Shown here one piece after another: positions 34,078 to 43,159 of a stretch of 64,000 nt of DNA. This stretch comes from Rhodospirillaceae bacterium (lineage in GTDB: Bacteria > Pseudomonadota > Alphaproteobacteria > UBA8366 > GCA-2717185): assembly GCA_002717185.1 (NCBI GenBank), contig PBDC01000019.1, forward strand, positions 17,702 to 81,701, read 5' to 3'. A model generated the notes under the pieces. The model ran no database searches and was not told the origin of the DNA. It worked only from the letters and a program-made list of their open reading frames with translations. The stretch's first letter is position 1. Each line of letters starts with the position of its first letter. The position numbers were made by a program, and so were the translations under genes.

Positions 34078-35130
34078 CTAAGGCAGGGTAACGGCGACGC
34101 CTTCACGGACTGAGCGGGTAACGGCGTCGGTCCAGTCCATGTATTTTACACCGGTAACAAAGTCCGTATGAGTTACCTGCTCCTGGCCGCGGATCACACT
34201 CACAAACTCTTCCTCGACGCGCCAGCCTCCCACCTTTGCTGGATCGACCGATACTTCGTTAAGGCCATTATCGCCGCGGGCGCCAGCATAAAGCGTGAAC
34301 TCACCGGACTTGTCCATCTGCAGCATTAATGTCCCCTCTGTGCCGAACAGATAGATATCGGCGTTTGAAGGGGCGTGACCGGAAACACTGGAGATGCTGA
34401 AGCGCATCTGCCCGCCTAATTCCAGCTTGCCGATGACGTCCAGGTGATCGGGGATTGTCATCGGCTGGCGGCGCCCATTCTCATCTTTGCGGTGTGGTAC
34501 GACTGCCTGCCCGACTGCGTGTACCGTCTTCGCTGGGCCAACCCAGCGCATCATGCATTCGTACCAGATCCCCATTGCCATGATGTTATTGCCAGAAAGG
34601 TCGCGATCATGCCGCCAATGGAACGGTGTATCGTAGCTCGGGAAGTTGCTGCCAGCGGTAACTCGCGCGTCGAGCGATATCAAATCGCCAATAGCCCCGT
34701 CGCTGATCATATCGATAATGGTGCTGTCGAATTTTAAAGTATGCGGTGCGGTGACGATTTGCGCTGCCCGGGTCGGATTGCGCCTCGAGGAGGCGAGCAT
34801 CGCTCGTGCTTCAGTCGCGTTCATCGCCATGCGGGCTTCGCACAGCACGTGCTTGCCTGCGTCCAGGGCTGCGATGGTTATTGGGGCGTGCATGTAAGGC
34901 CAAGTGCCGATGCAGACGGCGTCTATGGATTCGTCATCTATAACCTTCATCCAGTCGTCGGTAACCCGGGCTACGCCGAACTCGTCGGCAATTTTCTGGC
35001 CGGATTCGATTGTGCGGTTCGCGACTACTTCCAGGCTAATATTATCCTGTGCCTTGAAGCCTGGAATGTGACGCAAACGCGTGTTGCCGCCCGCTCCGAT
35101 AAGACCTAAACGTAAGGTTTCATTTGCCAT
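34078..35130 (-). CDS. Gfo/Idh/MocA family oxidoreductase
   Basis: A 350-residue NAD(P)-dependent dehydrogenase. The Rossmann motif is GLIGAGGNTRLRHIPGF (residues 9-25), and Glu97 or so in HVLCEARMAMN corresponds to the conserved 'EKP' segment, altered here to EAR. The C-terminal substrate domain starts near residue 125. The family oxidises or reduces sugars, inositols and related polyols. The change from the usual Lys in EKP to Ala-Arg may alter catalysis. It is preceded by GGGCCCGAG just before the ATG. Confidence 0.82.
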   Translation of the reverse strand: MANETLRLGLIGAGGNTRLRHIPGFKAQDNISLEVVANRTIESGQKIADEFGVARVTDDWMKVIDDESIDAVCIGTWPYMHAPITIAALDAGKHVLCEARMAMNATEARAMLASSRRNPTRAAQIVTAPHTLKFDSTIIDMISDGAIGDLISLDARVTAGSNFPSYDTPFHWRHDRDLSGNNIMAMGIWYECMMRWVGPAKTVHAVGQAVVPHRKDENGRRQPMTIPDHLDVIGKLELGGQMRFSISSVSGHAPSNADIYLFGTEGTLMLQMDKSGEFTLYAGARGDNGLNEVSVDPAKVGGWRVEEEFVSVIRGQEQVTHTDFVTGVKYMDWTDAVTRSVREGVAVTLP

Positions 35131-35709
35131 CTCGGGCCCTTCCTGATCACCTTCAACTTGCTGGACGGCGGATATTTACACGCAATCCTTAAGAGTTCAA
35201 AGGTGGTTGGTTGGTCGGAGGTATTAGTCCGCTATGCCCCTCATATATTTTTTTAATCAGTTCTCCTTTGATGGTACCGGCGCTGTCGTCGCGACAATTA
35301 GTCGGATCGCCCGAGCTCTTGCATTGTTTACAGTGCGCGGGGGGCACCTTTTGACCTCGCCACTGCAGAAACTCGGTATCGTCCAACAATTTTAATGGAT
35401 GGGAAAATGCGATCTACTAGACCCCATGTGTCATGCCTAAGACGGCCTCCAACTTAGTATCGGGTTTCGTTTGCGAGAGGCACACGAACTGTTTTTCCGG
35501 AATTTTCTTTGGCTTCGGTAGTGTCAACCAAAAATACGGATGTGAATCGCCTGCGTTTGACAAACCATGATGGTGGGAATGCTTTCGATGCCGAACTGCC
35601 AGGTTCTTTGTCATGGAAAGTCCAATGTAACGGGTGGTAGTGGCGGAGTTGGCACTTGATTATAATCCGCGCACTTAAACGGACGAACCATTCTTGGAAC
35701 GCTCGCCGT
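35131..35709. other. Intergenic stretch, divergent promoters
   Basis: These 579 bases separate the divergent Gfo/Idh-type and S41 protease genes. Two short minus-strand frames (35189-35389 with a TTG start, 35417-35614 with ATG) contain some Cys or His residues but lack ribosome sites and family likeness. I do not call them genes. Confidence 0.3.
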
Positions 35710-36969
35710 ATGGCCCATCTTCGTGTCTTAATTATCCTTTTCCTGTCCGGGATAAGTTTCGGTTGCGGTATTATACAAGACTCGCCGGGCCCAGAGGCGC
35801 GCGTCGCTGCGAAAACACTTGCGGAGCAGGCGGGATCTGCAGCAAGCGAGAACGAACTAGGGTTTAAACTGTTCGCTAAGGTATTCGATCAAGTTAGAAC
35901 GCTCTATGTCGACGAAGTCGATGATGCAACGCTGCTAAACGCGGCGGCCGAAAGCATGCGAAAGGCTTTTCCCGAACCTGCCAACGCTGCGGAGGAGAAG
36001 CTGGTGAGCGCCGCGATCGAGGGCATGCTGGGATCTTTGGATCCATACAGTGCCTATTTAAACAATCTGAACTACAGCGCGGTGCGTGACCAGACGCGGG
36101 GCGAGTTCGGGGGAATTGGTCTGCAGGTCACCAAGGAAGGTGAATTTGTCAAAGTCATTAGCCCTATCGACGGAACTCCGGCTGCGCGCGCGGGCATGAA
36201 GGCTGGTGACGTGATTACCCATGCCGATGGTAATCCCCTGACCGGCATGACGCTTCACGCCTCTGTGCTCCGCCTTCGTGGTCCGGCGGGCAGTCGCGTT
36301 CTGTTGACCGTGAAACGGGCTGACCTTCAGCCGTTTGAGGTCGCAATAGAGCGGGCACGAATTCAAATCAAGGCGGTGCGCTGGTCTCTCGAGAACGGCA
36401 CCGGGTATATCCGCATTGCTAGTTTCACGGAGAAGGCAACGTGGGAGTTTGTTGATGCGTTCGAGACGATGCGGACGCAGGCGGGTGATACACTGCAGGG
36501 AATTGTAATCGATCTGCGCAATAATCCAGGTGGGCTCCTAGAACAATCTGTGTTGATTTCGGACGAATTGCTGGAGAGCGGCAATATCGTTTCCACCCGA
36601 AGCCGGGTCGATCAGCGTAATTTTAACGCCCGGAGCGGTGATATCGCGGCGGGTTTACCGATCGTCGTTCTCGTCAATGACGGCTCCGCATCCGCAGCGG
36701 AAATTTTGGCCGGCGCCTTACAATATCACCGCCGCGCCATCCTTGTCGGCGGACGGACGTTTGGCAAAGGATCGGTTCAAACAATTATTCCGTTTGAAAA
36801 CAATGACGGTTTAAAGTTGACGACTGCTCGATATTATATGCCGTCTGGAAAATCCGTCGATGGTGGGATCGAGCCTAATATCGTCGTGAAGCAGAACCCC
36901 GACCGCGAAGGCGACGAACAACGCGAGCGTGCTAACCAAGAATTGTCACGTTTGGCGAACGCCGGCTAG
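35710..36969 (+). CDS. S41 family C-terminal processing protease (CtpA-like), probable lipoprotein
   Basis: A 419-residue serine protease. The N-terminus (MAHLRVLIILFLSGISFGC) is a signal peptide with a possible lipobox ending at Cys19, so it probably acts in the periplasm or is membrane-anchored. A PDZ domain covers about residues 130-205 (FGGIGLQV, AGMKAGDVI). The catalytic core has the Ser in NDGSASAAE (326-331) and Lys353 in FGKGSVQT. Such enzymes trim C-termini of exported proteins or regulate cell-wall hydrolases. The ATG at 35710 is preferred because it gives a signal peptide; the frame is open back to 35656. Confidence 0.85.
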   Translation: MAHLRVLIILFLSGISFGCGIIQDSPGPEARVAAKTLAEQAGSAASENELGFKLFAKVFDQVRTLYVDEVDDATLLNAAAESMRKAFPEPANAAEEKLVSAAIEGMLGSLDPYSAYLNNLNYSAVRDQTRGEFGGIGLQVTKEGEFVKVISPIDGTPAARAGMKAGDVITHADGNPLTGMTLHASVLRLRGPAGSRVLLTVKRADLQPFEVAIERARIQIKAVRWSLENGTGYIRIASFTEKATWEFVDAFETMRTQAGDTLQGIVIDLRNNPGGLLEQSVLISDELLESGNIVSTRSRVDQRNFNARSGDIAAGLPIVVLVNDGSASAAEILAGALQYHRRAILVGGRTFGKGSVQTIIPFENNDGLKLTTARYYMPSGKSVDGGIEPNIVVKQNPDREGDEQRERANQELSRLANAG

Positions 36970-36971
36970 AT

Positions 36972-37895
36972 CTAGCCACGTTTCTCCGCAGCGGGTAATT
37001 GTTGCATGACTGCATCGACTTCGGACGCGTAGGGAATCCCAATCTGAGCACCTTCCTTTGTGCAGGCTAAAGCCGCAGCGGCACTGGCCCGACGCGCGGC
37101 TTCGGTAGCATTGAGTCCGTTATCCAGCTCCGCTGCCATGTAGCCGACGAAGGTATCGCCGGCACCTGTTGTATCAATGGCCGAAATGTTAAGTGGTGGA
37201 ATTGCGTAGCCGCCGGAGGGCCCATGCAGCATGGCACCCGCTTTGCCCAATGTGAGGATACAAGTCAGCCCATAGCGGTCGGATAGCTGATGCGGCAAAT
37301 TTTCTGGTTGCCCCATCTCCATACCGCAAGCGGCTGCGATTGCCGCACCTTCAATGTTGTTGACGAACAGGAAATCGAGCTGGCCCAGCGCTGTATCCGG
37401 AACTAGGGCGGCTGGCGCTACGTTGAGTGCAGTCCTTGTCCCTTTGGCGTGGGCGCGTTCGAGCAGCGCCCAATTCTCCTCCAACATCACTTCCATCTGC
37501 ATGAGCAGAAGCGTGCTGGGGCCGAGCCAAGAGTCTGGAACCTGCGCGGCGTGCGTCGACAAGTTCGCACCGCTGGCCACGACAATCGAGTTTTCGCCCC
37601 GCTTGTCCACACTGATCGTGGCGCAAGCGGTAGGGTGTGCGACAGTCGCGATTGCATCAGTATCGACGCAGGAGGCTCGCATAGTATCGACTGCCAGCGC
37701 GGCAAACCCGTCATCACCGACACAGCCGACCATGGCGATGTCGGCACCGGCACGGGCGGCTGCCGTGGCCTGATTTGCGCCTTTGCCGCCGGGCGAAGCG
37801 AGGTAGCTAGGACACAGCACTGTTTCGCCTCGAACAGGCTGGTGGTCAACGCGGAACGTCAAATCGACATTGATGGATCCGAAGACGACGATCAT
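36972..37895 (-). CDS. Ribokinase-like PfkB family sugar kinase
   Basis: A 307-residue kinase of the PfkB/ribokinase family. It begins MIVVFGSINVDLTF, has the substrate-binding GGKGANQATAAARAG (residues 37-51) and the anion-hole/catalytic-base motif DTTGAGDTFVGY in the last quarter. It phosphorylates ribose or a related sugar or nucleoside with ATP. GGAGGATTTT precedes the ATG, which overlaps the transporter stop (ATGA), so uptake and phosphorylation are probably coupled. Ribokinase is most likely, but other nucleoside or sugar substrates fit too. Confidence 0.82.
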   Translation of the reverse strand: MIVVFGSINVDLTFRVDHQPVRGETVLCPSYLASPGGKGANQATAAARAGADIAMVGCVGDDGFAALAVDTMRASCVDTDAIATVAHPTACATISVDKRGENSIVVASGANLSTHAAQVPDSWLGPSTLLLMQMEVMLEENWALLERAHAKGTRTALNVAPAALVPDTALGQLDFLFVNNIEGAAIAAACGMEMGQPENLPHQLSDRYGLTCILTLGKAGAMLHGPSGGYAIPPLNISAIDTTGAGDTFVGYMAAELDNGLNATEAARRASAAAALACTKEGAQIGIPYASEVDAVMQQLPAAEKRG

Positions 37896-39472
37896 AAAAT
37901 CCTCCTGCCAAAACGGCCCGTTCTGCCCTTATGTGTTATTGCCATGATCCAGGCGGGGACGAGCCCGACTAAGGTGACGATACCCAGCGCAGCGAAGGCA
38001 TCCTGGAAACCGAGCGTACTTGCCTGGGCGTAGATAACATCGCCGAGATAATGCAGCGCGCCAGGCTCCCGTGCTGTCTTAGGTACGCCGGCTTCTGTCA
38101 GGATCTGGATCAGCGTTTCACGCATTTCCAGACCGGTGCTGCGCGCGGCGGTCTGCATCGCGGTAAATGCTTCTCCGTGAAAGGGAATACGCAGTTCCAG
38201 GAACACGACCAACCCGTTTGTCCCGATGACGGCGCCCAATTGCCGCATTAGATTGACCGCTCCAGATCCTTGGTTCAGCAATTCGGGCGGGAGCGACTTT
38301 AATGCGGCCGCATTTGTCACGGGACGAGTAAAAGCTGTCCCTGCGCGAATAAATATGGTGAACGCAACGATCGTCCAAAATGGTGTGTTTACATCTGCGG
38401 TAGCAAGCGCAAGGAAGGCAATGCCGAACGAGATCAAACCAATGTATATCAATACGTGTGGCGGCCAGGAGTCAGCTAACCGTCCGGTCAGTGGGTACAT
38501 CAACAACAACGACAGGCCGCCAGGCATCATGATCAACCCCGCATCGAAGGCCGTGTAATTTTGTATTTGCTGGACAAAGAGCGGGACGAGAAACGTCGAT
38601 GACAGGAAAGCGCAGCCAGCGAAAAATGCAATAGCGCTGGCGGCGACAAACTGGATATTGCGGAACAGCGCCAGGTTAATGAAGGGCGCGTCACCGTAGA
38701 CCTGACGGAATGCGAAACCAACCGTCGCGGTTCCGCCGAGCACGAACAGTCCGATGATCTCGTTCGAGGTCCAGCCGAGCCGCTGGCCGTAACTGAAACC
38801 CAGCAGCAGGCCGCTCATCGAGATACAGAATAAAACGAAGCCGATGAAGTCGAACCGCGGCAGTTGTTTCGGGATGGCCCGGCTCGGCATGAAGAGCAAG
38901 CCCATTAGCAAAGCGACGCCCGTACTCGGCAAGGTCAGCAAAAATACGTATCGCCAATTGAAGAACTCGATAGCCAGCCCACCCATCATCGGTCCCAGCG
39001 TGGGTGCTAAGACCATACCCATGCTGTAGAATCCCATCGAACTGCCTTTACGGTTTGTTGGGAAGACGCTGAAGGTCACGGTCATGCCCAGCGGCATGAT
39101 GATGCCCGACGATGCTCCTTGGAGCACACGGCCGATCATTAGTGTTTCGGTGTTCTGGGCTAGTCCACTCATCGCGGCGCCAAAGATGAACACTAATAGC
39201 GCGCCGCTATATGTCGCTCGCTCACCAAACGACCCGATCAGCCAACTGCTTATCAACATGCCAGCTGTCGTTGCGGCGAAATAACCGGTTGATAGTAATT
39301 GCGCCTGGTCGCGGCCGATGCCAAAGGCGCCCATGATGTCTGGAAACGCGACATTGACCGTCGAACTCGCCAGGATCGCTGTCATGCCGCCGATCATGCT
39401 GGTAATCGCCGCCAACCACTTGTAGGCGGGACCATAACGGTTGAAGAGGGTTTCGATGCTTTCGGCGCGCAC
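37892..39472 (-). CDS. DHA2-family (EmrB/QacA type) MFS transporter
   Basis: A 526-residue permease with 14 predicted membrane helices, the DHA2 layout. Segments include ASSTVNVAFPDIMGAFG near residues 35-51, GRVLQGASSGIIMPLGMTV around 113-131 and GPMMGGLAIEFFNWRYVFLL around 155-174, all typical of EmrB-type multidrug exporters. It most likely exports drugs or organic anions. Its stop overlaps the start of the sugar kinase gene, so it may instead move a metabolite related to the kinase. No EmrA-like partner is adjacent. Confidence 0.87.
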   Translation of the reverse strand: MRAESIETLFNRYGPAYKWLAAITSMIGGMTAILASSTVNVAFPDIMGAFGIGRDQAQLLSTGYFAATTAGMLISSWLIGSFGERATYSGALLVFIFGAAMSGLAQNTETLMIGRVLQGASSGIIMPLGMTVTFSVFPTNRKGSSMGFYSMGMVLAPTLGPMMGGLAIEFFNWRYVFLLTLPSTGVALLMGLLFMPSRAIPKQLPRFDFIGFVLFCISMSGLLLGFSYGQRLGWTSNEIIGLFVLGGTATVGFAFRQVYGDAPFINLALFRNIQFVAASAIAFFAGCAFLSSTFLVPLFVQQIQNYTAFDAGLIMMPGGLSLLLMYPLTGRLADSWPPHVLIYIGLISFGIAFLALATADVNTPFWTIVAFTIFIRAGTAFTRPVTNAAALKSLPPELLNQGSGAVNLMRQLGAVIGTNGLVVFLELRIPFHGEAFTAMQTAARSTGLEMRETLIQILTEAGVPKTAREPGALHYLGDVIYAQASTLGFQDAFAALGIVTLVGLVPAWIMAITHKGRTGRFGRRIL

Positions 39473-40038
39473 GACCAGACTCGTTTCTTGACGTGCCGCT
39501 TCTTTACGCCGGCGTCAGCTCCGGTAAATCGGGCGGCCATCGATTATATCGCTTGGGTTGTTCCCGCATATAGCCGCCTAGTTCTGTCGATGGCAACAAA
39601 CTACCGACGAAGCTAACAGTATCCTCCTGCTGGCTTCGATCGCTGCCGCGACAACTCCGCTCATCGCCGTGCGGGGTTGGGGGCAATCCGGATGAGCGAT
39701 TTCGACAGAGCATCGTAGTCCGTATTATGGACACCGATGCTAGGCAAATCTGGTGCTATTAACATACAGGTCTCTGCAACCTCTTAGGCCTTCGGCCAAG
39801 TCAGAGAGAGTTTGTGCTAACGCCACATTAAACGCTTTGGCGAAAAGCAAAGGATTGTAATTTTTATACAGGGCTTGGAAGCGATCGGTTTGCCTGGCTT
39901 GTATTTGTCTTCTGTCGTTGCGTCGTACTATTTGCGGGTGTTGTTTTGTGGCCAAAACGCTTTGACGAACGAGGCCATTGCCCTTGCACCGGTCACCTGT
40001 GATGCTGGATCGCGTTCAGGAATAGACAAGAGGCTGTA
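39473..40038. other. Intergenic stretch, divergent promoters
   Basis: A 566-base region between the divergent DHA2 transporter and a TauD-type dioxygenase. No gene was recognised. It contains GCCGTGCGGGGTTGGG at 39666-39681, repeated exactly in another intergenic region at 46301-46316. GGAATAGACAAGAGG lies upstream of the ATG at 40039. Confidence 0.35.
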
Positions 40039-41103
40039 ATGCGAATGGTACCCGTTACCGATGCTAGTGTTTGGACCGGTGCTGAACTGGAAGCTGACCG
40101 ATCTTGGGAGTACGTGTTAAGCGACGCGCATCGTGGTGAGCTTGATGCGGCGTTGGATGTCGCTAAAGGTGAGGGCCTCGGTATACCGGCGTTGACAAGG
40201 AAATCCTTTCCATTACCCAGCCTGGGGCCTGTGCTGGCCCAAGTCGGCGGCGACCTGCGGGACGGGCGTGGATTTGCGCTGCTGCGGCGCTTCCCCGTCG
40301 AAGACTATGATCACGATGATATCGCTTTGATGTATTGGGGGCTGTGCAGTCATATCGGGGTAGGTGTCACGCAGAATGGCGAAGGCGGTTTCATCCACTA
40401 TGTCACCGACGGGGCGTTGCAGCCGAGCCAGGGTAGGCGCGGGGTTGGGTTTCCCAAGGAATCGAAACTGCACGTCGACCTGATGGATATCGTAACACTA
40501 TTATGCGTGCGACAGGCCCCCGACGATCCGCCGAGTCGCGTGGCTAGCTCAACGGCAATATACAACCGGGTGCTGGCGGAGCGGTCGGAGGCCATGGTGC
40601 GGTTGTATGAAGGGTTCGAGTGGGGACGGCAGGACGAGCATGGTGAGGGTGAGACACCGGTTTCCGACTACAAGGTACCGTTCTTCAGTGAAAAAGACGG
40701 TCAGGTCTCTTGCCAGTACAATCGCGGTTGGATTAATAACGGTCTGACATACAAGGACGCGAAGCTGTCTGATTCGGATGCGGAACTACTCGAATATATA
40801 GACTCAATCGCTGACGACGTCCGTTTCGAATTCCCTTTTCATTACGGTGACGTCCAGTTCTGCAGTAATTACACGGTATTACATGGGCGTGCGGCGCATG
40901 CGGTGGTCCCTGATGAAGAACGTAAGCGAGTTCTGATGCGCATTTGGCTCGACATGGCCAACTTTCGCGCTTTTTCTGACGAGGCAATTGTGCGGTATGG
41001 AAACGGGCGGCATGGGCAACTCGGCTGGAGCGCTGAAGAAGTGCTTGAGGGCCGTAATCACACTGCGCGATCACGCCGCTCTGATGGGGCGGTAAAGCTC
41101 TAG
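40039..41103 (+). CDS. TauD/TfdA-family Fe(II)/2-oxoglutarate dioxygenase
   Basis: A 354-residue non-haem iron oxygenase. The facial triad is His145-x-Asp147 (KLHVDLMD) and His282 (VLHGRAAH); an Arg in RVLMRIW probably binds 2-oxoglutarate. The SVWTGAELEADRSWEYVLS opening and KSFPLPSLGPVL segment match the paralogue at 9658-10707, so both belong to one unstudied subgroup. Two EamA permeases follow, the first 14 bases downstream. The setting suggests hydroxylation of an amino-acid-like or other small solute moved by those permeases; the substrate is unknown. Confidence 0.85.
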   Translation: MRMVPVTDASVWTGAELEADRSWEYVLSDAHRGELDAALDVAKGEGLGIPALTRKSFPLPSLGPVLAQVGGDLRDGRGFALLRRFPVEDYDHDDIALMYWGLCSHIGVGVTQNGEGGFIHYVTDGALQPSQGRRGVGFPKESKLHVDLMDIVTLLCVRQAPDDPPSRVASSTAIYNRVLAERSEAMVRLYEGFEWGRQDEHGEGETPVSDYKVPFFSEKDGQVSCQYNRGWINNGLTYKDAKLSDSDAELLEYIDSIADDVRFEFPFHYGDVQFCSNYTVLHGRAAHAVVPDEERKRVLMRIWLDMANFRAFSDEAIVRYGNGRHGQLGWSAEEVLEGRNHTARSRRSDGAVKL

Positions 41104-41117
41104 ACCTGACAACCCAT

Positions 41118-41990
41118 TTGTTCGAACATCTTCTCCCAGTTGTCTATTCGCTGGGTGCGGGCTTTCTGTTCGCGCTGGGCGCGCACTTACTAAGCTTCGG
41201 CATGCGGTACAGCGATCCGCAAACTGGGGCGCTGATCGATATCGGTGCTTCCACGGTCTTGTTCTGGCTGCTACTTCCTTTCTATATCGAGTGGCATTAT
41301 TGGCTGACTGCGGCGACTGTGGTTTTCGTCGCGGTGGGGTGTTTCCGGCCTTTCGTCTCAGCTAGTCTTGGCGCGTGGGGCGTACGCTTTCTTGGGCCGA
41401 CCTTGACCAGTACAGTTGGCGCCACGACGCCGCTGTTTGGTGCGGCTTTCGGTGTTTTTCTTTTGGGCGAACACCTCACACTGCCCATTACGCTGGGAAC
41501 GGCTGCGATCATTTTCGGTATGGCGCTGCTGTCTTATCGAGGACAGGTTCAAGCGGCATGGCCGCTCTGGGCTTTGTTGTTGCCTCTGGGTGCATCGATT
41601 GTCCGGGCTGGCGCAAATGCGTTTAACAAAGTCGGTTTGGAGATCGTGCCAAGCCCGTTCTTCGCTGGCCTGGTAACATTTTCCATTTCGTTTTTTCTGG
41701 CGTTGAGTGTGCACGGCTATCGGCGTCAACCTATCCCGAGCTTTCGCAAGACACCGGGGCTGTGGTGGTTTGCTGCCGCTGGGGTCGTTCATGCCGTGGC
41801 GGTAACTCTGGTCAATCTCGCGCTGCAGATCAGTCAGGTAATCATTGTGCTGCCACTAATCTCAACTTTTCCGCTGTTTTCGATGGCACTCACGTTTTTT
41901 GTGTTCAAGCGTGAGGAGCTCGACAGGCGAACGATCATTGCAACCCTATTAGTCGTCCCTGGTGTTTTTTTGATCACTGTCTCAAGATGA
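41118..41990 (+). CDS. EamA/DMT-family transporter
   Basis: A 290-residue membrane protein with about ten predicted helices in two EamA repeats. It begins FEHLLPVVYSLGAGFLFALGAH; later segments include LGPTLTSTVGATTPLFGAAFGVFLLGE and, near the C-terminus, LPLISTFPLFSMALTFFVFKREE, the classical 'P.....LE' end of each repeat. It likely exports an amino acid or other metabolite. The only in-frame start is TTG at 41118, without a strong ribosome site, so it may be coupled to the dioxygenase ending 14 bases upstream. It is followed by a peptidase-like fragment and a second EamA gene. Confidence 0.82.
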   Translation: MFEHLLPVVYSLGAGFLFALGAHLLSFGMRYSDPQTGALIDIGASTVLFWLLLPFYIEWHYWLTAATVVFVAVGCFRPFVSASLGAWGVRFLGPTLTSTVGATTPLFGAAFGVFLLGEHLTLPITLGTAAIIFGMALLSYRGQVQAAWPLWALLLPLGASIVRAGANAFNKVGLEIVPSPFFAGLVTFSISFFLALSVHGYRRQPIPSFRKTPGLWWFAAAGVVHAVAVTLVNLALQISQVIIVLPLISTFPLFSMALTFFVFKREELDRRTIIATLLVVPGVFLITVSR

Positions 41991-41997
41991 CCTTGTG

Positions 41998-42288
41998 ATG
42001 AGTATTCCTTTAGATCAGATTGCGGCGGCGGTAACGGCCAGAATGCCGTTTGCGGAAGCACTATCCGAATCCTTGGCAGTCGCGACCCACGATGGCGGCG
42101 GGGTGACGCGCCCGGCTTGGAGCCCAGCGGACCAATATGCGTCGATCTTCGCGCGCGCCGGAATTCCATCGGCGATGGTGCTGATAAGAAATCAGCATGG
42201 CAGCCGTAACGCGGCTGAAGCGATGGAAATGCCTGATTTTGATCTCGGTACGCAGATACTTGCGACGACTTTGCTCGACCTTGCTTGA
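41998..42288 (+). pseudogene. M20-family amidase (hydantoinase/carbamoylase-like) C-terminal fragment
   Basis: A 96-residue reading that resembles only the C-terminal end of M20 zinc amidases such as N-carbamoyl-amino-acid or allantoate amidohydrolases: SIFARAGIPSAMVLIRNQHGSRNAAEAME, then a DFDLGTQIL helix. In active enzymes the segment just before this reads 'SGAGHDA' with a catalytic His; here it reads SPADQYA, so the His-Asp is absent. The metal-binding N-terminal domain is missing. It is squeezed seven bases after one EamA gene and overlaps the other. It is probably a remnant; a small expressed accessory protein is the alternative. Confidence 0.6.
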
Positions 42289-43159
42289 TTCGAACCGCCA
42301 TGCCGGCGTCGGTTACCTATTCGCCGTTATTGCGTCCGTCGGTTTGGGCTCTGCCGTAGCCTTTTCCCGCGCCGCCTATGACGGTGGTACAGATGCTCTT
42401 TCCGTCTCGACTGTGCGCGCGGTGTTCGGCTCGTGCCTGGTGGGATTATTTTGCGTGGCGTCGGGACGTTCTCTGCGCGTGCCGCGGCGCCTCTGGTCGC
42501 ACCTTCTCTGTCTAGGGCTCATGATTGGCTATATGTTTTATGGCAATATCGGTGCGGTTGAATACATACCGGTCGGCCTGGCGGCATTGCTATTTTTCGT
42601 CTATCCGCCGCTCGTGGCAGTTTTCGTCGCCGTAGTGGACCGTCGCCCCGTCGGGGGCCTGAAGTCGCTCGCTCTGATTAGCGCCTTTGTTGGTCTAATC
42701 ATGATGCTCGGTGTTGGCTTTGAGACCATAGATTGGCGCGGTGTGGCGCTGGCCTTGGCGGCGGGGGTGCTCTGTGCTGTGAATGCGGTGTGGATCGCTC
42801 GGGTGATGCACGGCATCGACGTGTTGGTGATGACTTTCTACATGACAGCAATTGGCGCCGCAGTGCTGCTGGTAGCTACGATCGGGGCCGGCGGCGTGAC
42901 CTTACCAACTGGCAGTATAGGTTGGTGGGGGGCCTTTGGCGTGGTGCTGTGCCAGGGGTGCTCAATTCCCTTCTTCTACGCGTCGTTGCCACGGATCGGG
43001 CCAGAGAAGGCGGCGATGCTAAACAATTTGCAGCCGGTGACCAGCGTACTTATGGCCTATCTGTTGTTTGCCGAGACACTGTCTTCGGCGCAGATTTTTG
43101 GGGGCGTCATGGTGCTGGGAGGCATCCTACTTATGCAGTGGCAGGACCGGCGAAGTTAG
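42281..43159 (+). CDS. EamA/DMT-family transporter
   Basis: A membrane protein of about 292 residues with ten predicted helices. It has GYLFAVIASVGLGSAVAFSRAAYDGG at the N-terminus, PVGLAALLFFVYPPLVAVFVAV at the end of the first EamA repeat and NNLQPVTSVLMAYLLFAETLS near the end of the second. I place the start at the TTG at 42281, since the upstream part of the open frame (from 42197) is not membrane-like and overlaps the peptidase fragment. It is likely an exporter. Its stop overlaps the stop of the convergent AhpD-like gene by four bases. Confidence 0.78.
   Translation: MLDSNRHAGVGYLFAVIASVGLGSAVAFSRAAYDGGTDALSVSTVRAVFGSCLVGLFCVASGRSLRVPRRLWSHLLCLGLMIGYMFYGNIGAVEYIPVGLAALLFFVYPPLVAVFVAVVDRRPVGGLKSLALISAFVGLIMMLGVGFETIDWRGVALALAAGVLCAVNAVWIARVMHGIDVLVMTFYMTAIGAAVLLVATIGAGGVTLPTGSIGWWGAFGVVLCQGCSIPFFYASLPRIGPEKAAMLNNLQPVTSVLMAYLLFAETLSSAQIFGGVMVLGGILLMQWQDRRS

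Noticed and set aside
35189..35389. A small Cys-containing protein on the minus strand
   Set aside because: It has a TTG start with no ribosome site and no family resemblance, and lies in an intergenic region with open frames on several strands.
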